A stretch of 64,000 bases of DNA, taken from contig CAMLID010000012.1 in NCBI GenBank assembly GCA_946480055.1, positions 12,294 through 76,293 on the forward strand. Direction: 5' to 3'. This document shows, one piece after another, positions 11,595 through 20,833 of the stretch. Position 1 is the stretch's first letter. Each line of letters begins with the position of its first letter. Below the pieces are notes generated by a model. The model did no database searches. It was not told where the DNA came from and worked only from the letters and a program-made list of their open reading frames with translations. The position numbers were made by a program, and so were the translations under genes. The DNA comes from an uncultured Lysobacter sp. (GTDB taxonomy: Bacteria; Pseudomonadota; Gammaproteobacteria; Xanthomonadales; Xanthomonadaceae).

Positions 11595-12674
11595 TCACTC
11601 CGAACGGCCTGAACCTTTGTTTCTATGGGAATCGAGCGGCAACGACTTGACCCTTCCCAGCGGCCGTTGATAGCCATCGGGATTTGTCGACTGCCACCGC
11701 CACGCATCACGACACATGGCATGCAGGTCCAATTGCGTCCGCCATCCGAGCAGACGATGCGCGAGCGACGGATCCGCATAGACCTGCGCGACGTCGCCCC
11801 GGCGACGCTCCACGATTTCATAGGGGATGCTGCATCCGGATGCCTGTTCGAAGGCATGCACGAGCTCCAGTACGCTGATCCCGCGACCGGTTCCCAGGTT
11901 GACGGTCAGGTTGCCGTCGCCACGCATGAGGTAATCCAGCGCGACCACATGTGCCTGCGCCAGGTCCATGACATGTATGTAGTCGCGGATTCCAGTGCCG
12001 TCTGGGGTCGGGTAGTCGTCACCGAAGATGCTCAGCTTGCTACGCCGTCCCGCGGCGACCTGGCAGATGTAAGGCATCAGGTTGTTGGGAATACCCGACG
12101 GATCCTCGCCGATCAGACCCGAAGGGTGCGCACCGACGGGGTTGAAGTAACGCAGATTGGCAGCGCGGAAGGAGGTATCCGCGTGACACAGATCGTTGAT
12201 CAGCTGCTCCATCACCAGCTTGGTGCGGCCATAGGGGTTGGTCACGTCCAGCCGGGCCTGCTCGTTGATCGGAACGCTCTCCGGATCGCCGTAGACGGTG
12301 GCCGACGAGCTGAACACCAACCGCGCCACGCCCGCTTCCTGCATTGCCCTCAGCAGGTTGATCGTGCCCGAGATATTGTTTTCGAAGTACGCCAATGGCC
12401 GAACGAACGACTCGCCGACGGCCTTGAGCGCGGCGAAGTGAATCACGGCATCGAACCGATGACGCTTGAACAGTCGGGTCACGGCTGACTTGCTGCGGAA
12501 GTCCAGGCGCTCGCACTCCACCGGTGCGCCCATGATGCGCTGCAAGCGCAATAGGACGCGCGGCGAACTGTTCGAGAAATTGTCGGCGATGACGACACGA
12601 TGCCCCTGCTCCGCCAGCGCAGCGCAGGCGTGGCTGCCGATGTAGCCGGCGCCACCGCATACCAGGACGCACAT
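11595..12674 (-). CDS. galE: UDP-glucose 4-epimerase (GalE-type)
   Basis: A 359-residue extended short-chain dehydrogenase that interconverts UDP-Glc/UDP-Gal (or the N-acetyl forms). The NAD-binding glycine motif GGAGYIGSH is at the N-terminus. The catalytic Ser is in SSSATVYG and the Tyr-x-x-x-Lys is in NPYGRTK. GalE hallmarks include [23 protein letters not shown] and [10 protein letters not shown]. About 20 residues beyond the usual GalE end (after NPDGY) form a basic tail. The start at [10 protein letters not shown] fits the family; an ATG 18 bases upstream is possible. It is the first gene of the polysaccharide locus and is divergent from the dehydrogenase gene. It probably supplies a galacto-configured precursor. 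Confidence 0.93.
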   Translation of the reverse strand: MCVLVCGGAGYIGSHACAALAEQGHRVVIADNFSNSSPRVLLRLQRIMGAPVECERLDFRSKSAVTRLFKRHRFDAVIHFAALKAVGESFVRPLAYFENNISGTINLLRAMQEAGVARLVFSSSATVYGDPESVPINEQARLDVTNPYGRTKLVMEQLINDLCHADTSFRAANLRYFNPVGAHPSGLIGEDPSGIPNNLMPYICQVAAGRRSKLSIFGDDYPTPDGTGIRDYIHVMDLAQAHVVALDYLMRGDGNLTVNLGTGRGISVLELVHAFEQASGCSIPYEIVERRRGDVAQVYADPSLAHRLLGWRTQLDLHAMCRDAWRWQSTNPDGYQRPLGRVKSLPLDSHRNKGSGRSE

Positions 12675-12894
12675 CGTTGTCTGGCCGGCCATCTGGGTTC
12701 GCCACTGCTGCCCCTATTTCCGGAACAACGCGGAATGGAGGTCCGGGCGTCCAGTCTTGCGGCCGCCAGCCCGCGCCGCCCCCTCTCGCCCCTCCGCCGG
12801 TCGCTCCGTGTCCGCGATGGCGCTCGGCTGGCGTTTACCACTAGACCGGATGCCGCACCACGGGCTCGGAAGTCGACCATCAGGGGAGGTCTGC

Positions 12895-14190
12895 TTGGCA
12901 AGCTATGCCCCGTTAGCCTCGCTGGACGAGGCCCGTATCGCGGTTCTGGGCCTGGGCTACGTAGGCCTGCCGCTCGCCGTGGCCTTCGGAAAGCGATTTC
13001 CGACCGTCGGATTCGACATCGACGCCGCGCGCGTGGCCGAGCTCAAGGAGCATCGCGACCATACCCGCGAGGTCTCGGCGGAAGAGCTACGCGAGGCCGC
13101 GCTGCTGGCGTTCAGCAGCGATCCGTCGTCGCTGGCCGGCTGCAACGTGTTCATCGTGACCGTGCCGACGCCCATCGACGAGTACAAGCGCCCCGACCTG
13201 CGCCCGCTCGAGTCGGCCAGCCGGACGGTGGGCCGGGCGATCGGACGCGGCGGCATCGTGATCTACGAGTCGACCGTATATCCCGGAGCGACGGAGGAGA
13301 TCTGCGTCCCGATCGTCGAACGCGAATCGAACCTGGCGTTCAACCAGGACTTCTATGCCGGTTACAGCCCGGAGCGCATCAACCCGGGCGACCCGCACCA
13401 CCGCCTGGAAACCATCATGAAAGTCACTTCGGGCTCGACGCCGGAGGCGGCCGGGCTCGTCGACTCTCTGTATGGGCGGATCATCAAAGCGGGGACCCAC
13501 AAGGCGTCCAGCATCCGCGTGGCCGAAGCGGCGAAGGTCATCGAGAACATCCAGCGCGACGTCAACATCGCCCTGATCAACGAATTGGCCCTGCTTTTCC
13601 ATCGCCTCGACATCGACACCCACGAGGTGCTCGAAGCCGCCGGCACCAAGTGGAATTTCCTGCCGTTCCGTCCGGGCCTGGTCGGCGGCCATTGTATCGG
13701 CGTGGACCCCTATTACCTCACGCACAAGGCGCAGCAGATCGGCTACCACCCGGACATGATCCTCGCCGGACGCCGCATCAACGACGGCATGGGCAGTCAT
13801 GTCGCGCGCCGAGTGGTGAAGCTGATGCGTCAGCGCAACCAGGACATGACTCAGGCACGGGTGCTGGTTCTGGGCCTTGCGTTCAAGGAGAACTGCCCGG
13901 ACCTGCGCAACACCAAGGTGGTCGACATCATTCGCGAACTCCACTGCTACAACGCCAAGGTCGACGTGCACGACCCCTGGGTCAACGCCGGACATGCGTA
14001 CGACGAGTACGGCGTGAACCTAGTCGCCGAGCCCGAGCCTGGGCGCTACGACGCGATCGTGCTTGCGGTGGCGCATGGGGAGTTCGTCGCCATGGGCGCG
14101 GAGCGGATCCGCAGCCTGGGCGTACCCGGGGCCGTTCTTTTCGACGTCAAGCGTGCGTTGCCGCGCGCCAGCGTCGACGGTTGCCTGTGA
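12895..14190 (+). CDS. UDP-N-acetylhexosamine 6-dehydrogenase, TviB/WbpO/CapL type
   Basis: A 431-residue cytoplasmic nucleotide-sugar dehydrogenase that oxidises C6 of a UDP-HexNAc (or UDP-Hex) to the uronic acid with two NAD+. The Rossmann motif [13 protein letters not shown] lies near the N-terminus. The TVPTPID segment, the central helix with [17 protein letters not shown] and the catalytic Cys in [12 protein letters not shown] follow, then [13 protein letters not shown]. The start is the TTG at 12895, set by AGGGGAGG five bases upstream and the family length of about 425-435; an ATG at 12757 would add 46 unrelated residues. It heads the plus-strand assembly operon. The sequence resembles TviB/WbpO more than Ugd, but the substrate is inferred. 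Confidence 0.88.
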   Translation: MASYAPLASLDEARIAVLGLGYVGLPLAVAFGKRFPTVGFDIDAARVAELKEHRDHTREVSAEELREAALLAFSSDPSSLAGCNVFIVTVPTPIDEYKRPDLRPLESASRTVGRAIGRGGIVIYESTVYPGATEEICVPIVERESNLAFNQDFYAGYSPERINPGDPHHRLETIMKVTSGSTPEAAGLVDSLYGRIIKAGTHKASSIRVAEAAKVIENIQRDVNIALINELALLFHRLDIDTHEVLEAAGTKWNFLPFRPGLVGGHCIGVDPYYLTHKAQQIGYHPDMILAGRRINDGMGSHVARRVVKLMRQRNQDMTQARVLVLGLAFKENCPDLRNTKVVDIIRELHCYNAKVDVHDPWVNAGHAYDEYGVNLVAEPEPGRYDAIVLAVAHGEFVAMGAERIRSLGVPGAVLFDVKRALPRASVDGCL

Positions 14191-14195
14191 CTGCC

Positions 14196-15203
14196 ATGCG
14201 CATCCTGGTCACAGGCGCGGCGGGCTTCATCGGCGCAAAGCTGAGCGAGGTGTTGCTTGCACGAGGCGACGAAGTTCTCGGCTTCGACGACCTCAATGCG
14301 TACTACGACCCGAGCCTGAAACAGGCTCGCCTGGCACGCCTGCTGCCGCAGGTGAATTTTAGCTTCGTGCTCGGCTCGCTCGAGGACCGGGCAGCGGTGG
14401 ACGCTGCCTTCACCTCGTTCGGACCCCAGCGGGTTGTGAATCTGGCGGCGCAGGCCGGCGTGCGGTACTCGCTCGAGAACCCCCGCGCCTACGTCGACAG
14501 CAATGTCGTCGGATTTCTGAACATCCTGGAAGCCTGTCGCCATCGCGCCATCGAACACCTCGTGTACGCCTCGTCCAGTTCGGTGTACGGCGCCAATCGC
14601 AAGCTTCCGTTCTCGGTCGACGACAACGTCGACCATCCGGTGAGCATGTACGCCGCGACGAAGAAGGCCAACGAGCTGATGGCGCACACCTACAGCCACC
14701 TGTTCGGGCTGCCGACGACGGGGCTGCGCTTCTTCACCGTCTACGGCCCCTGGGGACGGCCGGACATGGCGCTGTTCGTCTTCACGCGCAAGATCCTCGC
14801 CGGCGAACCGATCGACATCTTCAATCACGGCCATCACAGCCGTGACTTCACCTACATCGACGACATCGTCGAGGGCATCGTCCGCACGCTTGACCGGATC
14901 CCAGCCCCCGACCTGGACAAGGCGTCGGCGACGCCCTCGCCCGCCAGCTCCAGCGCGCCCTACCGGCTCTACAACATCGGCAACCACCAGCCCGTCGAGC
15001 TGTTGCGCTACATCGAGGTGCTCGAGGGCTGCCTGGGGCGCAAATCTGAACGACGCCTGCTGCCCATGCAGCCGGGCGACGTGCCCGACACCTGCGCCGA
15101 TGTCGAGGCGCTGCGCCGGGATGTGGGGTACTCGCCGTCGACTCCCGTGGAAGTCGGGGTCGCGCGGTTCGTCGACTGGTACCGCCAATACTACGGAGCC
15201 TGA
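14196..15203 (+). CDS. UDP-glucuronate 4-epimerase-type NAD-dependent epimerase
   Basis: A 335-residue extended SDR protein starting 5 bases after the dehydrogenase stop. The N-terminal ILVTGAAGFIGAKL is the NAD site. FDDLNAYYDPSLKQAR and AAQAGVRYSLENPRAY are characteristic of UDP-glucuronate 4-epimerases (CapI/LspL). The catalytic residues lie in SSSSVYG and MYAATKKANE, and FFTVYGPWGRPDMALF is the substrate loop. With the dehydrogenase it would make a UDP-galacturonic or N-acetylgalactosaminuronic acid, so the polymer is probably acidic. A low-complexity insert (ASATPSPASSSAP) lies near residue 250. The exact substrate is an inference. Confidence 0.9.
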   Translation: MRILVTGAAGFIGAKLSEVLLARGDEVLGFDDLNAYYDPSLKQARLARLLPQVNFSFVLGSLEDRAAVDAAFTSFGPQRVVNLAAQAGVRYSLENPRAYVDSNVVGFLNILEACRHRAIEHLVYASSSSVYGANRKLPFSVDDNVDHPVSMYAATKKANELMAHTYSHLFGLPTTGLRFFTVYGPWGRPDMALFVFTRKILAGEPIDIFNHGHHSRDFTYIDDIVEGIVRTLDRIPAPDLDKASATPSPASSSAPYRLYNIGNHQPVELLRYIEVLEGCLGRKSERRLLPMQPGDVPDTCADVEALRRDVGYSPSTPVEVGVARFVDWYRQYYGA

Positions 15204-15287
15204 AGGAACGGGCCCCTGTCACCGTCGGATTTGGCCGGGCGCAACAGTGCTCGGCGTTGTTTAAGTGGGGTCAATCGGAGAATCGCC

Positions 15288-15905
15288 ATGCGCCTTGCAG
15301 CCTCCCTTCGGGCTTTGGGTCTGCCCCTTCTGCTTGCCGGTTGCGTCAGTTCGGGGAACCTCACCTCGGGCGCCCCGCCGGCCGCCGCCCCGGTCGCGGA
15401 CGAATACCAGATCGGCGTCGACGACATCGTCCAGGTTTCGGTCTGGCGGAATCCCGAGCTGGGCATCACCGCCCCGGTCCGTCCGGACGGCAAGATCTCG
15501 GTGCCCCTGGTCGGCGACGTCATGGCCGGCGGCCGGACACCCGACGCCGTCGCCAAAGAACTGCAGGGGAAGCTCGCGACTTACGTGATCGAGCCTCAGG
15601 TGACGGTGATCATCACCGAACTGCGCAGCCACGAATATCTGTCGCGCGTGCGGGTCACCGGTGCGGTACGTACGCCGGTGTCGATTCCCTACCGCCAGGG
15701 CATGACCGTGCTGGATGCGGTGCTTGCGGCCGGCGGCGTCACCGAGTTCGCCGCAGCTGACCGCTCCAGCCTGCACCGCAAGAACGGCGATGGTGCGCAG
15801 GCCTACGGCGTGCAGCTCGACAACATCCTCAATGCCGGTGATCTCAGCACCAACTACAAGGTCGCCCCTGGCGACGTGATTACAGTGCCGGAGCGCGTCT
15901 TGTGA
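15288..15905 (+). CDS. Polysaccharide export lipoprotein (Wza/XrtA-system type)
   Basis: A 205-residue outer-membrane polysaccharide export protein. The lipoprotein signal ends in LLLAGC with the acylated Cys at residue 19. A Poly_export domain follows (YQIGVDDIVQVSVWRNPEL, VRPDGKISVPLVGDV), then a SLBB-like beta-grasp segment (VRVTGAVRTPVSIPYRQGMT). It is about half the length of E. coli Wza and matches the short form found in exosortase-A loci. GGAG sits 7 bases before the ATG. Its stop overlaps the GTG of the chain-length gene (GTGA), so the two are translationally coupled. Confidence 0.92.
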   Translation: MRLAASLRALGLPLLLAGCVSSGNLTSGAPPAAAPVADEYQIGVDDIVQVSVWRNPELGITAPVRPDGKISVPLVGDVMAGGRTPDAVAKELQGKLATYVIEPQVTVIITELRSHEYLSRVRVTGAVRTPVSIPYRQGMTVLDAVLAAGGVTEFAAADRSSLHRKNGDGAQAYGVQLDNILNAGDLSTNYKVAPGDVITVPERVL

Positions 15906-17491
15906 ACAACCCGTACGGGCAACCGCTGTTGCCAGGTCCGTCGGCCGATCGCCTGCCGACGCTGACCATGCTGTCGCTCGCCCGAAGGGAATTCCGGCGC
16001 TACCTGTTGCCGCTCGCCACTATTTTTGCCGTCATTGCGCTGCTTTTCCTGGCCTGGGGGCTGTTCAACCCGTCCACGTACAAGTCGTCGGCGATGGTAC
16101 TTGTCCAGGACAACACCCCGATCGCACCGCTCATGGAGGGACGCACCACTGCACCCAACGAGGTCGCCCGCGCGGTCATTTCGCGCGAAGTGCTCTTTGG
16201 GCGTCGCGTCATGGAAGATGTGCTGAAGGCCGGTGGCTGGCTGGAAGGACACCCCAGCCCGCTGCAGAAGCAGGAGCTGATCAACTCCATCATCAACAGC
16301 ACGGACATCGTGGTCACCGATCGCGCTCAGACGCGCTCGACGGACCCGAAGCTCAGCCTTGTGAAGATCACTTATTCGGATTCCGATCCGAAGCGCGCCT
16401 ATGCCGTGACCAAGCGATTCTCGGAGGCGCTGATAGAACAGGTGCTGGACTCCAGGGCGCGCGCTAGCCGTTCCGCATATCAGTTCATCGATGCGCAGGT
16501 GGAGAATTACCAGCGCGCGTTCTCCGACGCCGACCGGAAGTTGCGCGAGTACCGCAGCTCGAACCCGGATGCGATGCCGGGCGTCGATACCGACGTTTCC
16601 GCCCGTATCGCGGAACTGCGCCGGGCCGCCGACAACGCCAGCATGGATCTGGCCGACGTCGGTGCGCAGGAGCGCCAGGTGATGAGCCAGCTCTCGCGCG
16701 AAAGCCAGCTGAACACCATCTCTCGTTCCACGCAGACCAACGTCCGGCTCGCAACACTGCAAGCAGAGCAGGACCGCCTGATGCTGACCTATACGGCTCA
16801 GCATCCGGACGTCGTCCGGGTCCGCAACCAGATCCGCGAGCTGCGGAACAATCCCGGGGCGAGATCCAGTGGAATGGCGGTGCTGCCTGGCGAGACCGCG
16901 TCGATGAATCCGGTCTACCAGCAGCTCCGCACGCAGCTGGCGGAGGTCCGCCGACAGGGCGCGGCCTCGGCGTCGCGCCTTGCCACGGCGCAGGCGCTGC
17001 TTCGCGAGGAACTCCAACGCAGCCGCAGGATCATCAGCGACGAGGGCACCGTCACTGCGTTGACCCGCGTACATGATGTCAACAAGGAAATGTTCGACGA
17101 CCTCCTCAAGCGTCGCGAGAACGCGCGCGTTTCGATGAGTCTGGACGCGGATGGCCGCAGCCTCGGCTTCCAGATCCTGGAACCCGCCTCGATTCCACTG
17201 CAGGCCACGGGCCTGCGCCTGATGCATTTCGCCGTGGCCGGCCTGCTGCTGGCGATCGTCATCCCGCTGGTGATGCTGTCGATGCTGGTCAAGCATGACC
17301 CGCGCGTGCGCTCGCCGTTGCAGATCGAACGCGATGCCGGCCTGCCGGTACTCGGGGTCATCCCGCTACACCTGACGCACGACCAGACCGAACGGCACGC
17401 CAAGCGGATGAAGCTCGGATCGATCCTGTTCGCAGTCGTGCCCGTTATCTATGGTCTCGTGTTCGTCCTGAAAATGACGGATGTCCTATGA
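15902..17491 (+). CDS. Polysaccharide chain-length determinant / polysaccharide co-polymerase (Wzz-type)
   Basis: A 529-residue inner-membrane protein. TM1 is at about residues 39-61 (YLLPLATIFAVIALLFLAW). A long periplasmic coiled-coil-rich region runs to about residue 440, with a Pro-rich turn before TM2 (LMHFAVAGLLLAIVIPLVM). A third hydrophobic segment is at the C-terminus (ILFAVVPVIYGLVFVL). This three-segment form resembles the chain-length protein of XrtA/PEP-CTERM exopolysaccharide loci. It begins with GTG at 15902, inside the previous stop (GTGA), with GGAG 8 bases upstream; an ATG at 15968 is possible. It should set chain length together with the kinase-like protein encoded next, whose start codon overlaps the stop (ATGA). 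Confidence 0.9.
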   Translation: MNNPYGQPLLPGPSADRLPTLTMLSLARREFRRYLLPLATIFAVIALLFLAWGLFNPSTYKSSAMVLVQDNTPIAPLMEGRTTAPNEVARAVISREVLFGRRVMEDVLKAGGWLEGHPSPLQKQELINSIINSTDIVVTDRAQTRSTDPKLSLVKITYSDSDPKRAYAVTKRFSEALIEQVLDSRARASRSAYQFIDAQVENYQRAFSDADRKLREYRSSNPDAMPGVDTDVSARIAELRRAADNASMDLADVGAQERQVMSQLSRESQLNTISRSTQTNVRLATLQAEQDRLMLTYTAQHPDVVRVRNQIRELRNNPGARSSGMAVLPGETASMNPVYQQLRTQLAEVRRQGAASASRLATAQALLREELQRSRRIISDEGTVTALTRVHDVNKEMFDDLLKRRENARVSMSLDADGRSLGFQILEPASIPLQATGLRLMHFAVAGLLLAIVIPLVMLSMLVKHDPRVRSPLQIERDAGLPVLGVIPLHLTHDQTERHAKRMKLGSILFAVVPVIYGLVFVLKMTDVL

Positions 17492-18243
17492 ACGATCTCA
17501 ATCGCCACGCAGCAGATGCATCGGCCAAGATGACTGATATCAAACATGGGAACAAAAGCGTTGCGCGCCGCGATGGGGGGATGACCCTGACGCCCGAGCA
17601 GCTGGTCGAACGCTCGATCATTCCCTTCGCCGATGGCGCCAACCGACAACTGGTCAACGCCTTCCGGGAACTGCGCACTCGCTTGCTGGCGACCGCGACG
17701 GACAACTTCATCACCTTGGTCGCGCCGGTCGGGCCGGGGTGCGGGGGAAGCTTCGTGGCCCGCAATCTCGCGCTCACGATCACTCTCGACCAGGAAAGGA
17801 GCGCGCTGCTGATCGACTGCAACCTGCTTCACCCTGTCCAGCATTCCGTGATGAAGGTCAACGACTCCCGCGGCAGCCTGATCAACTATCTGGAAGACCC
17901 GGATGCCGACGTGGAAGACATGATCTACAGCACCGTCATCCCGCGCCTGAAGCTGATTCCCGCAGGACGGTCGGCCTACAGCGAAATGGAAACCGAATAC
18001 TTCTCCTCGTTCCGCATGCGTCTTCTGCTCGATTCTCTTCGCAGCAGTTATTCCGATCGCTACATCATCCTGGACAGCCCGCCGACGCTCGGCGCGCCCG
18101 ATGCGCGCATCCTGTCGGAACTGGCGGACGTGGTGGTCCTGGTCGCGGGATACGGCCGGAATACCCCCTCGGAGATCGCCGCAGCCGCCGCCAATTTCGA
18201 TCCCGCTAAGTTCGCCGGCGTGATTTTCAATGAGAGCGCCTGA
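17488..18243 (+). CDS. BY-kinase/CpsD-like P-loop protein with degenerate Walker A
   Basis: A 251-residue cytoplasmic MinD/CapB-type protein partnering the Wzz-like protein encoded by the gene it overlaps by 4 bases. The fold is clear: NAFRELRTRLL, a P-loop region at residues 81-90, a Walker A' region LLIDCNLLHP (D110, N112), and Walker B YIILDSPPTL (D196). The P-loop reads VGPGCGGSFVARNLA: the invariant Lys before Ser is Gly87, and the second Asp of Walker A' is Asn112. There is no Tyr-rich C-terminal tail; the protein ends VIFNESA. Bacterial tyrosine autokinases need these residues, so this one is probably not an active kinase and may regulate or scaffold export. Confidence 0.85.
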   Translation: MNDLNRHAADASAKMTDIKHGNKSVARRDGGMTLTPEQLVERSIIPFADGANRQLVNAFRELRTRLLATATDNFITLVAPVGPGCGGSFVARNLALTITLDQERSALLIDCNLLHPVQHSVMKVNDSRGSLINYLEDPDADVEDMIYSTVIPRLKLIPAGRSAYSEMETEYFSSFRMRLLLDSLRSSYSDRYIILDSPPTLGAPDARILSELADVVVLVAGYGRNTPSEIAAAAANFDPAKFAGVIFNESA

Positions 18244-19576
18244 TCGCCGCACTGCGTGCCCTGCCCGCCCCCGGACGCGCGCGCGTCGGACAAAGCTGCA
18301 CGTGGCGATCCTTGCCGCGGCGGCACTGACAGGCAGCGCCAACGCTGGACAGCTGGACTACCGCTTCGAGTTGGAAGCCCTGCACAGCGACAACATCAAC
18401 TTGAGCGAAGACAATCAGGCGACCGAAACGGTCCTGGTCCCCCGCGTGAAGTTCAACTTCAAGCAAGAAGGGGCATCGATCGAGCTGCAGGCACGCGGTG
18501 AACTCGAGCGTCGCCACTATTTCGGCAGCCAGTTCGACGACGAGAGCCGGAGCGAGTTCGCAGGACAGCTCAACTGGTCGCTGCTTCCGCAGCGGATGAA
18601 CCTCGTTATCGAGGACTATCTGAGCGAGGAGCCGATCAATTTCCGCGGCGGACGGTATCCGGGCAACCTGCAACGGGTGAACGTCTTCCTCGGTGGCCCC
18701 AGCTTCTTCGCGCGACTGGGCGATGCGACCCGCTTCCAACTGGACCTCAGAGGGGTCAGCACGCATGCAGAAGTGGCGCCCGACTTCGACGGTAAGCGCC
18801 ACAGCGCGGCCGCTTCCCTGCAACGCGACCTGAGCCCCACCTCGAAAGCTTCGCTCAACCTGACATCCATGAAGGCCGAGTTCGACGATGCCACGACGGC
18901 CGTCGACTACACGCGAAATGACGGCTTCGTCCGCTATGAAGGCAGGCTGCGCAAGATCGAGTATGAATTGGACTTGGGCCATTCGCGTCTGAACCGCGAC
19001 ATCGGCGAAGACCCCACGACAACGATCGCCCGGGCGACGATGCAGTGGCAGCCGAATTCGCGAAACCGCGTTCGTTTCCGCGCCCGCCATCAGTTCGCCG
19101 ACCAGGTCCAGGACCTGGTGGTCCGGCTGCGCGACCCCGATGAAAGCCTGGTTCCGGACCTGGTGGACTCGTCCTCCTCGCTGGTGTCGTCCGGCGTGTA
19201 CAGGCAGCGCGACGTCGAACTCGACTACCGCTACAGGGGCGAGCGCGTCGGATTCCGCGTGCGTCCGCTGTACAGGGAGTTGCGCTATATCGACCGCGCC
19301 GATGCCGACCGCACCGAGCGCGGTGCGTTCTTCCAGGTCGACTATCGGCTGCGCCCCCTGGTCACCGTGTTCCTCACCGGTTCGCTGCGCAACCGCGAGT
19401 TCCTGAGCCGAAACGAGGAAGACCGCGATCGTGTGTACAGCCTGGGCATCAGTTATCAGATGACGCAGCACTTGGGTTGGCGCGCCGAAGCGATCCGAAA
19501 CGAGCGAAAGTCCAATATTCCGGATCCGGAATACACGGAGAACGCCGTGTTCCTGACGCTCTGGTGGCAGCGCTGA
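18230..19576 (+). CDS. Outer-membrane beta-barrel protein of the polysaccharide export system
   Basis: A 448-residue secreted protein with an unusually Arg-rich n-region followed by LHVAILAAAALTGSANA as the signal peptide (cleavage near residue 40). The rest is alternating polar/aromatic strands typical of a barrel (for example LDYRFELEALHSDNIN, RFRARHQFADQVQDL, VELDYRYRGERVGFRV). It resembles the outer-membrane protein found beside the kinase in exosortase-A loci and could form the outer-membrane exit for the polymer. The ATG overlaps the kinase-like gene by 14 bases; a GTG at 18302 is a weaker alternative. The family assignment is from overall pattern and gene order. Confidence 0.75.
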   Translation: MRAPDRRTACPARPRTRARRTKLHVAILAAAALTGSANAGQLDYRFELEALHSDNINLSEDNQATETVLVPRVKFNFKQEGASIELQARGELERRHYFGSQFDDESRSEFAGQLNWSLLPQRMNLVIEDYLSEEPINFRGGRYPGNLQRVNVFLGGPSFFARLGDATRFQLDLRGVSTHAEVAPDFDGKRHSAAASLQRDLSPTSKASLNLTSMKAEFDDATTAVDYTRNDGFVRYEGRLRKIEYELDLGHSRLNRDIGEDPTTTIARATMQWQPNSRNRVRFRARHQFADQVQDLVVRLRDPDESLVPDLVDSSSSLVSSGVYRQRDVELDYRYRGERVGFRVRPLYRELRYIDRADADRTERGAFFQVDYRLRPLVTVFLTGSLRNREFLSRNEEDRDRVYSLGISYQMTQHLGWRAEAIRNERKSNIPDPEYTENAVFLTLWWQR

Positions 19577-19593
19577 CGGAGAGACCTAGAGCC

Positions 19594-20730
19594 ATGCTCG
19601 AAGTTCTGTTCTGGGGTTCGGTCTGCCTGTTGGCATACGTCTACGCGGGTTATCCGGTCCTGGCGATCGCCATCGCACGCATCCGGCCGCGCGAGTCGCA
19701 CAAGGAAGCCATCACTCCGTCCGTCACCGTGATCATCACGGCGTACAACGAAGAGAAGGACATAGCGCAGAAGGTCCGGAACGTACTGGCTCTGGATTAC
19801 CCACGACAGCAGATCGACGTCATCGTCGCTTCGGACGCCTCCAGCGACGAAACCGACCGCGTCGTGCGCGACCTCGACGCCCACAATGTACGCCTGCTTC
19901 GCATCGAAGGACGCCAGGGCAAGACGGCTTGCCAGAACGCGGCCGCGGCCGCCGCATCCGGGGACATCCTGCTCTTCACCGACGCAACGACCCGGATCGA
20001 AACGCATGCCCTGCGGGCGATGACGCGTAATTTCCACGACACTTCGGTGGGCTGCGTCGCCGGCCGCCTCAGCTATGTCGCACAGCAGGACGATGCGACG
20101 GGCCAGGGCGGGACGTCCTACTGGAACTACGAAATCATGCTGCGGATGGCGGAAAGCGATCTTGGTTCGCTCATCGGCGTCTCCGGCTGCCTGTATGCGG
20201 TCCGCCGTAGCGCCTACCGCGAGATCGCCCCGGAGCTGATCAGCGACTTCGTCGTCGCGATGGTGGTCCGGGAGCAAGGTCTGCGTACCGTCCTCGAACC
20301 CGATGCGATGTGTTACGAACAGACCCTGGATCATCCCGATCGCGAACTGGCCATGCGCGTGCGCGTCGGCATGCGCAGCCTCTCGGCGCTGGCGAGCCAG
20401 AAGCGCTTTCTCAACCCATTCAGATTCGGCGCGTTCGCCTGGCAGCTCTGGTCGCACAAGCTGCTCAGGTACCTGTCACCGGTGTTCTGGATGCTCGCAC
20501 TGCTAGCCAACCTGGCGCTCGCCCTGCAGGGACGCTACATATGGCTGCTGGCACTGCAGCTCGCGTTGCTGTTTTCGGGCCTGCTTGGATTTACGTCGCT
20601 GCGCCTGTCGGGGAAGTCGCGCTTTCTTGCGAAGCCGTACTACTTCCTGCTGACCAACCTGGCCTCCGCCGTCAGCCTGTTCCGGTTCCTGCGCGGCGAA
20701 CGCATCGTGACCTGGACTCCCCAGCGCTGA
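19594..20730 (+). CDS. Membrane-bound family 2 glycosyltransferase
   Basis: A 378-residue GT2 enzyme, likely an inner-membrane sugar transferase adding a residue to the undecaprenyl-linked repeat. There is one N-terminal TM (LFWGSVCLLAYVYAGYPVLA). The GT-A domain has SVTVIITAYNEE, VIVASDASSDET and a DxD-like LLFTDATTRIE near residue 125. Two or three TM segments are at the C-terminus (about 290-350). The acceptor motif SGCLYAVRR is present, while the processive QxxRW is replaced by RVRVGMRSL, arguing for single transfer rather than polymer synthesis. GGAGAG precedes the ATG by about 10 bases. It follows the barrel gene by 17 bases. Confidence 0.88.
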   Translation: MLEVLFWGSVCLLAYVYAGYPVLAIAIARIRPRESHKEAITPSVTVIITAYNEEKDIAQKVRNVLALDYPRQQIDVIVASDASSDETDRVVRDLDAHNVRLLRIEGRQGKTACQNAAAAAASGDILLFTDATTRIETHALRAMTRNFHDTSVGCVAGRLSYVAQQDDATGQGGTSYWNYEIMLRMAESDLGSLIGVSGCLYAVRRSAYREIAPELISDFVVAMVVREQGLRTVLEPDAMCYEQTLDHPDRELAMRVRVGMRSLSALASQKRFLNPFRFGAFAWQLWSHKLLRYLSPVFWMLALLANLALALQGRYIWLLALQLALLFSGLLGFTSLRLSGKSRFLAKPYYFLLTNLASAVSLFRFLRGERIVTWTPQR

Positions 20731-20833
20731 GCGAAAGCGTCCTTCTCGCCGGTAGCCGATCGCCTCCCGACCACTGGCCGTCGATGGCGCCACGCAACGT
20801 TGTTTTTACTGAACAGGGGTCGGGTAAACGACA

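Noticed and set aside
11363..11857. Small frames on both strands near the galE 3' end
   Set aside because: They overlap galE in other frames, have no ribosome-binding site and give basic low-complexity products.
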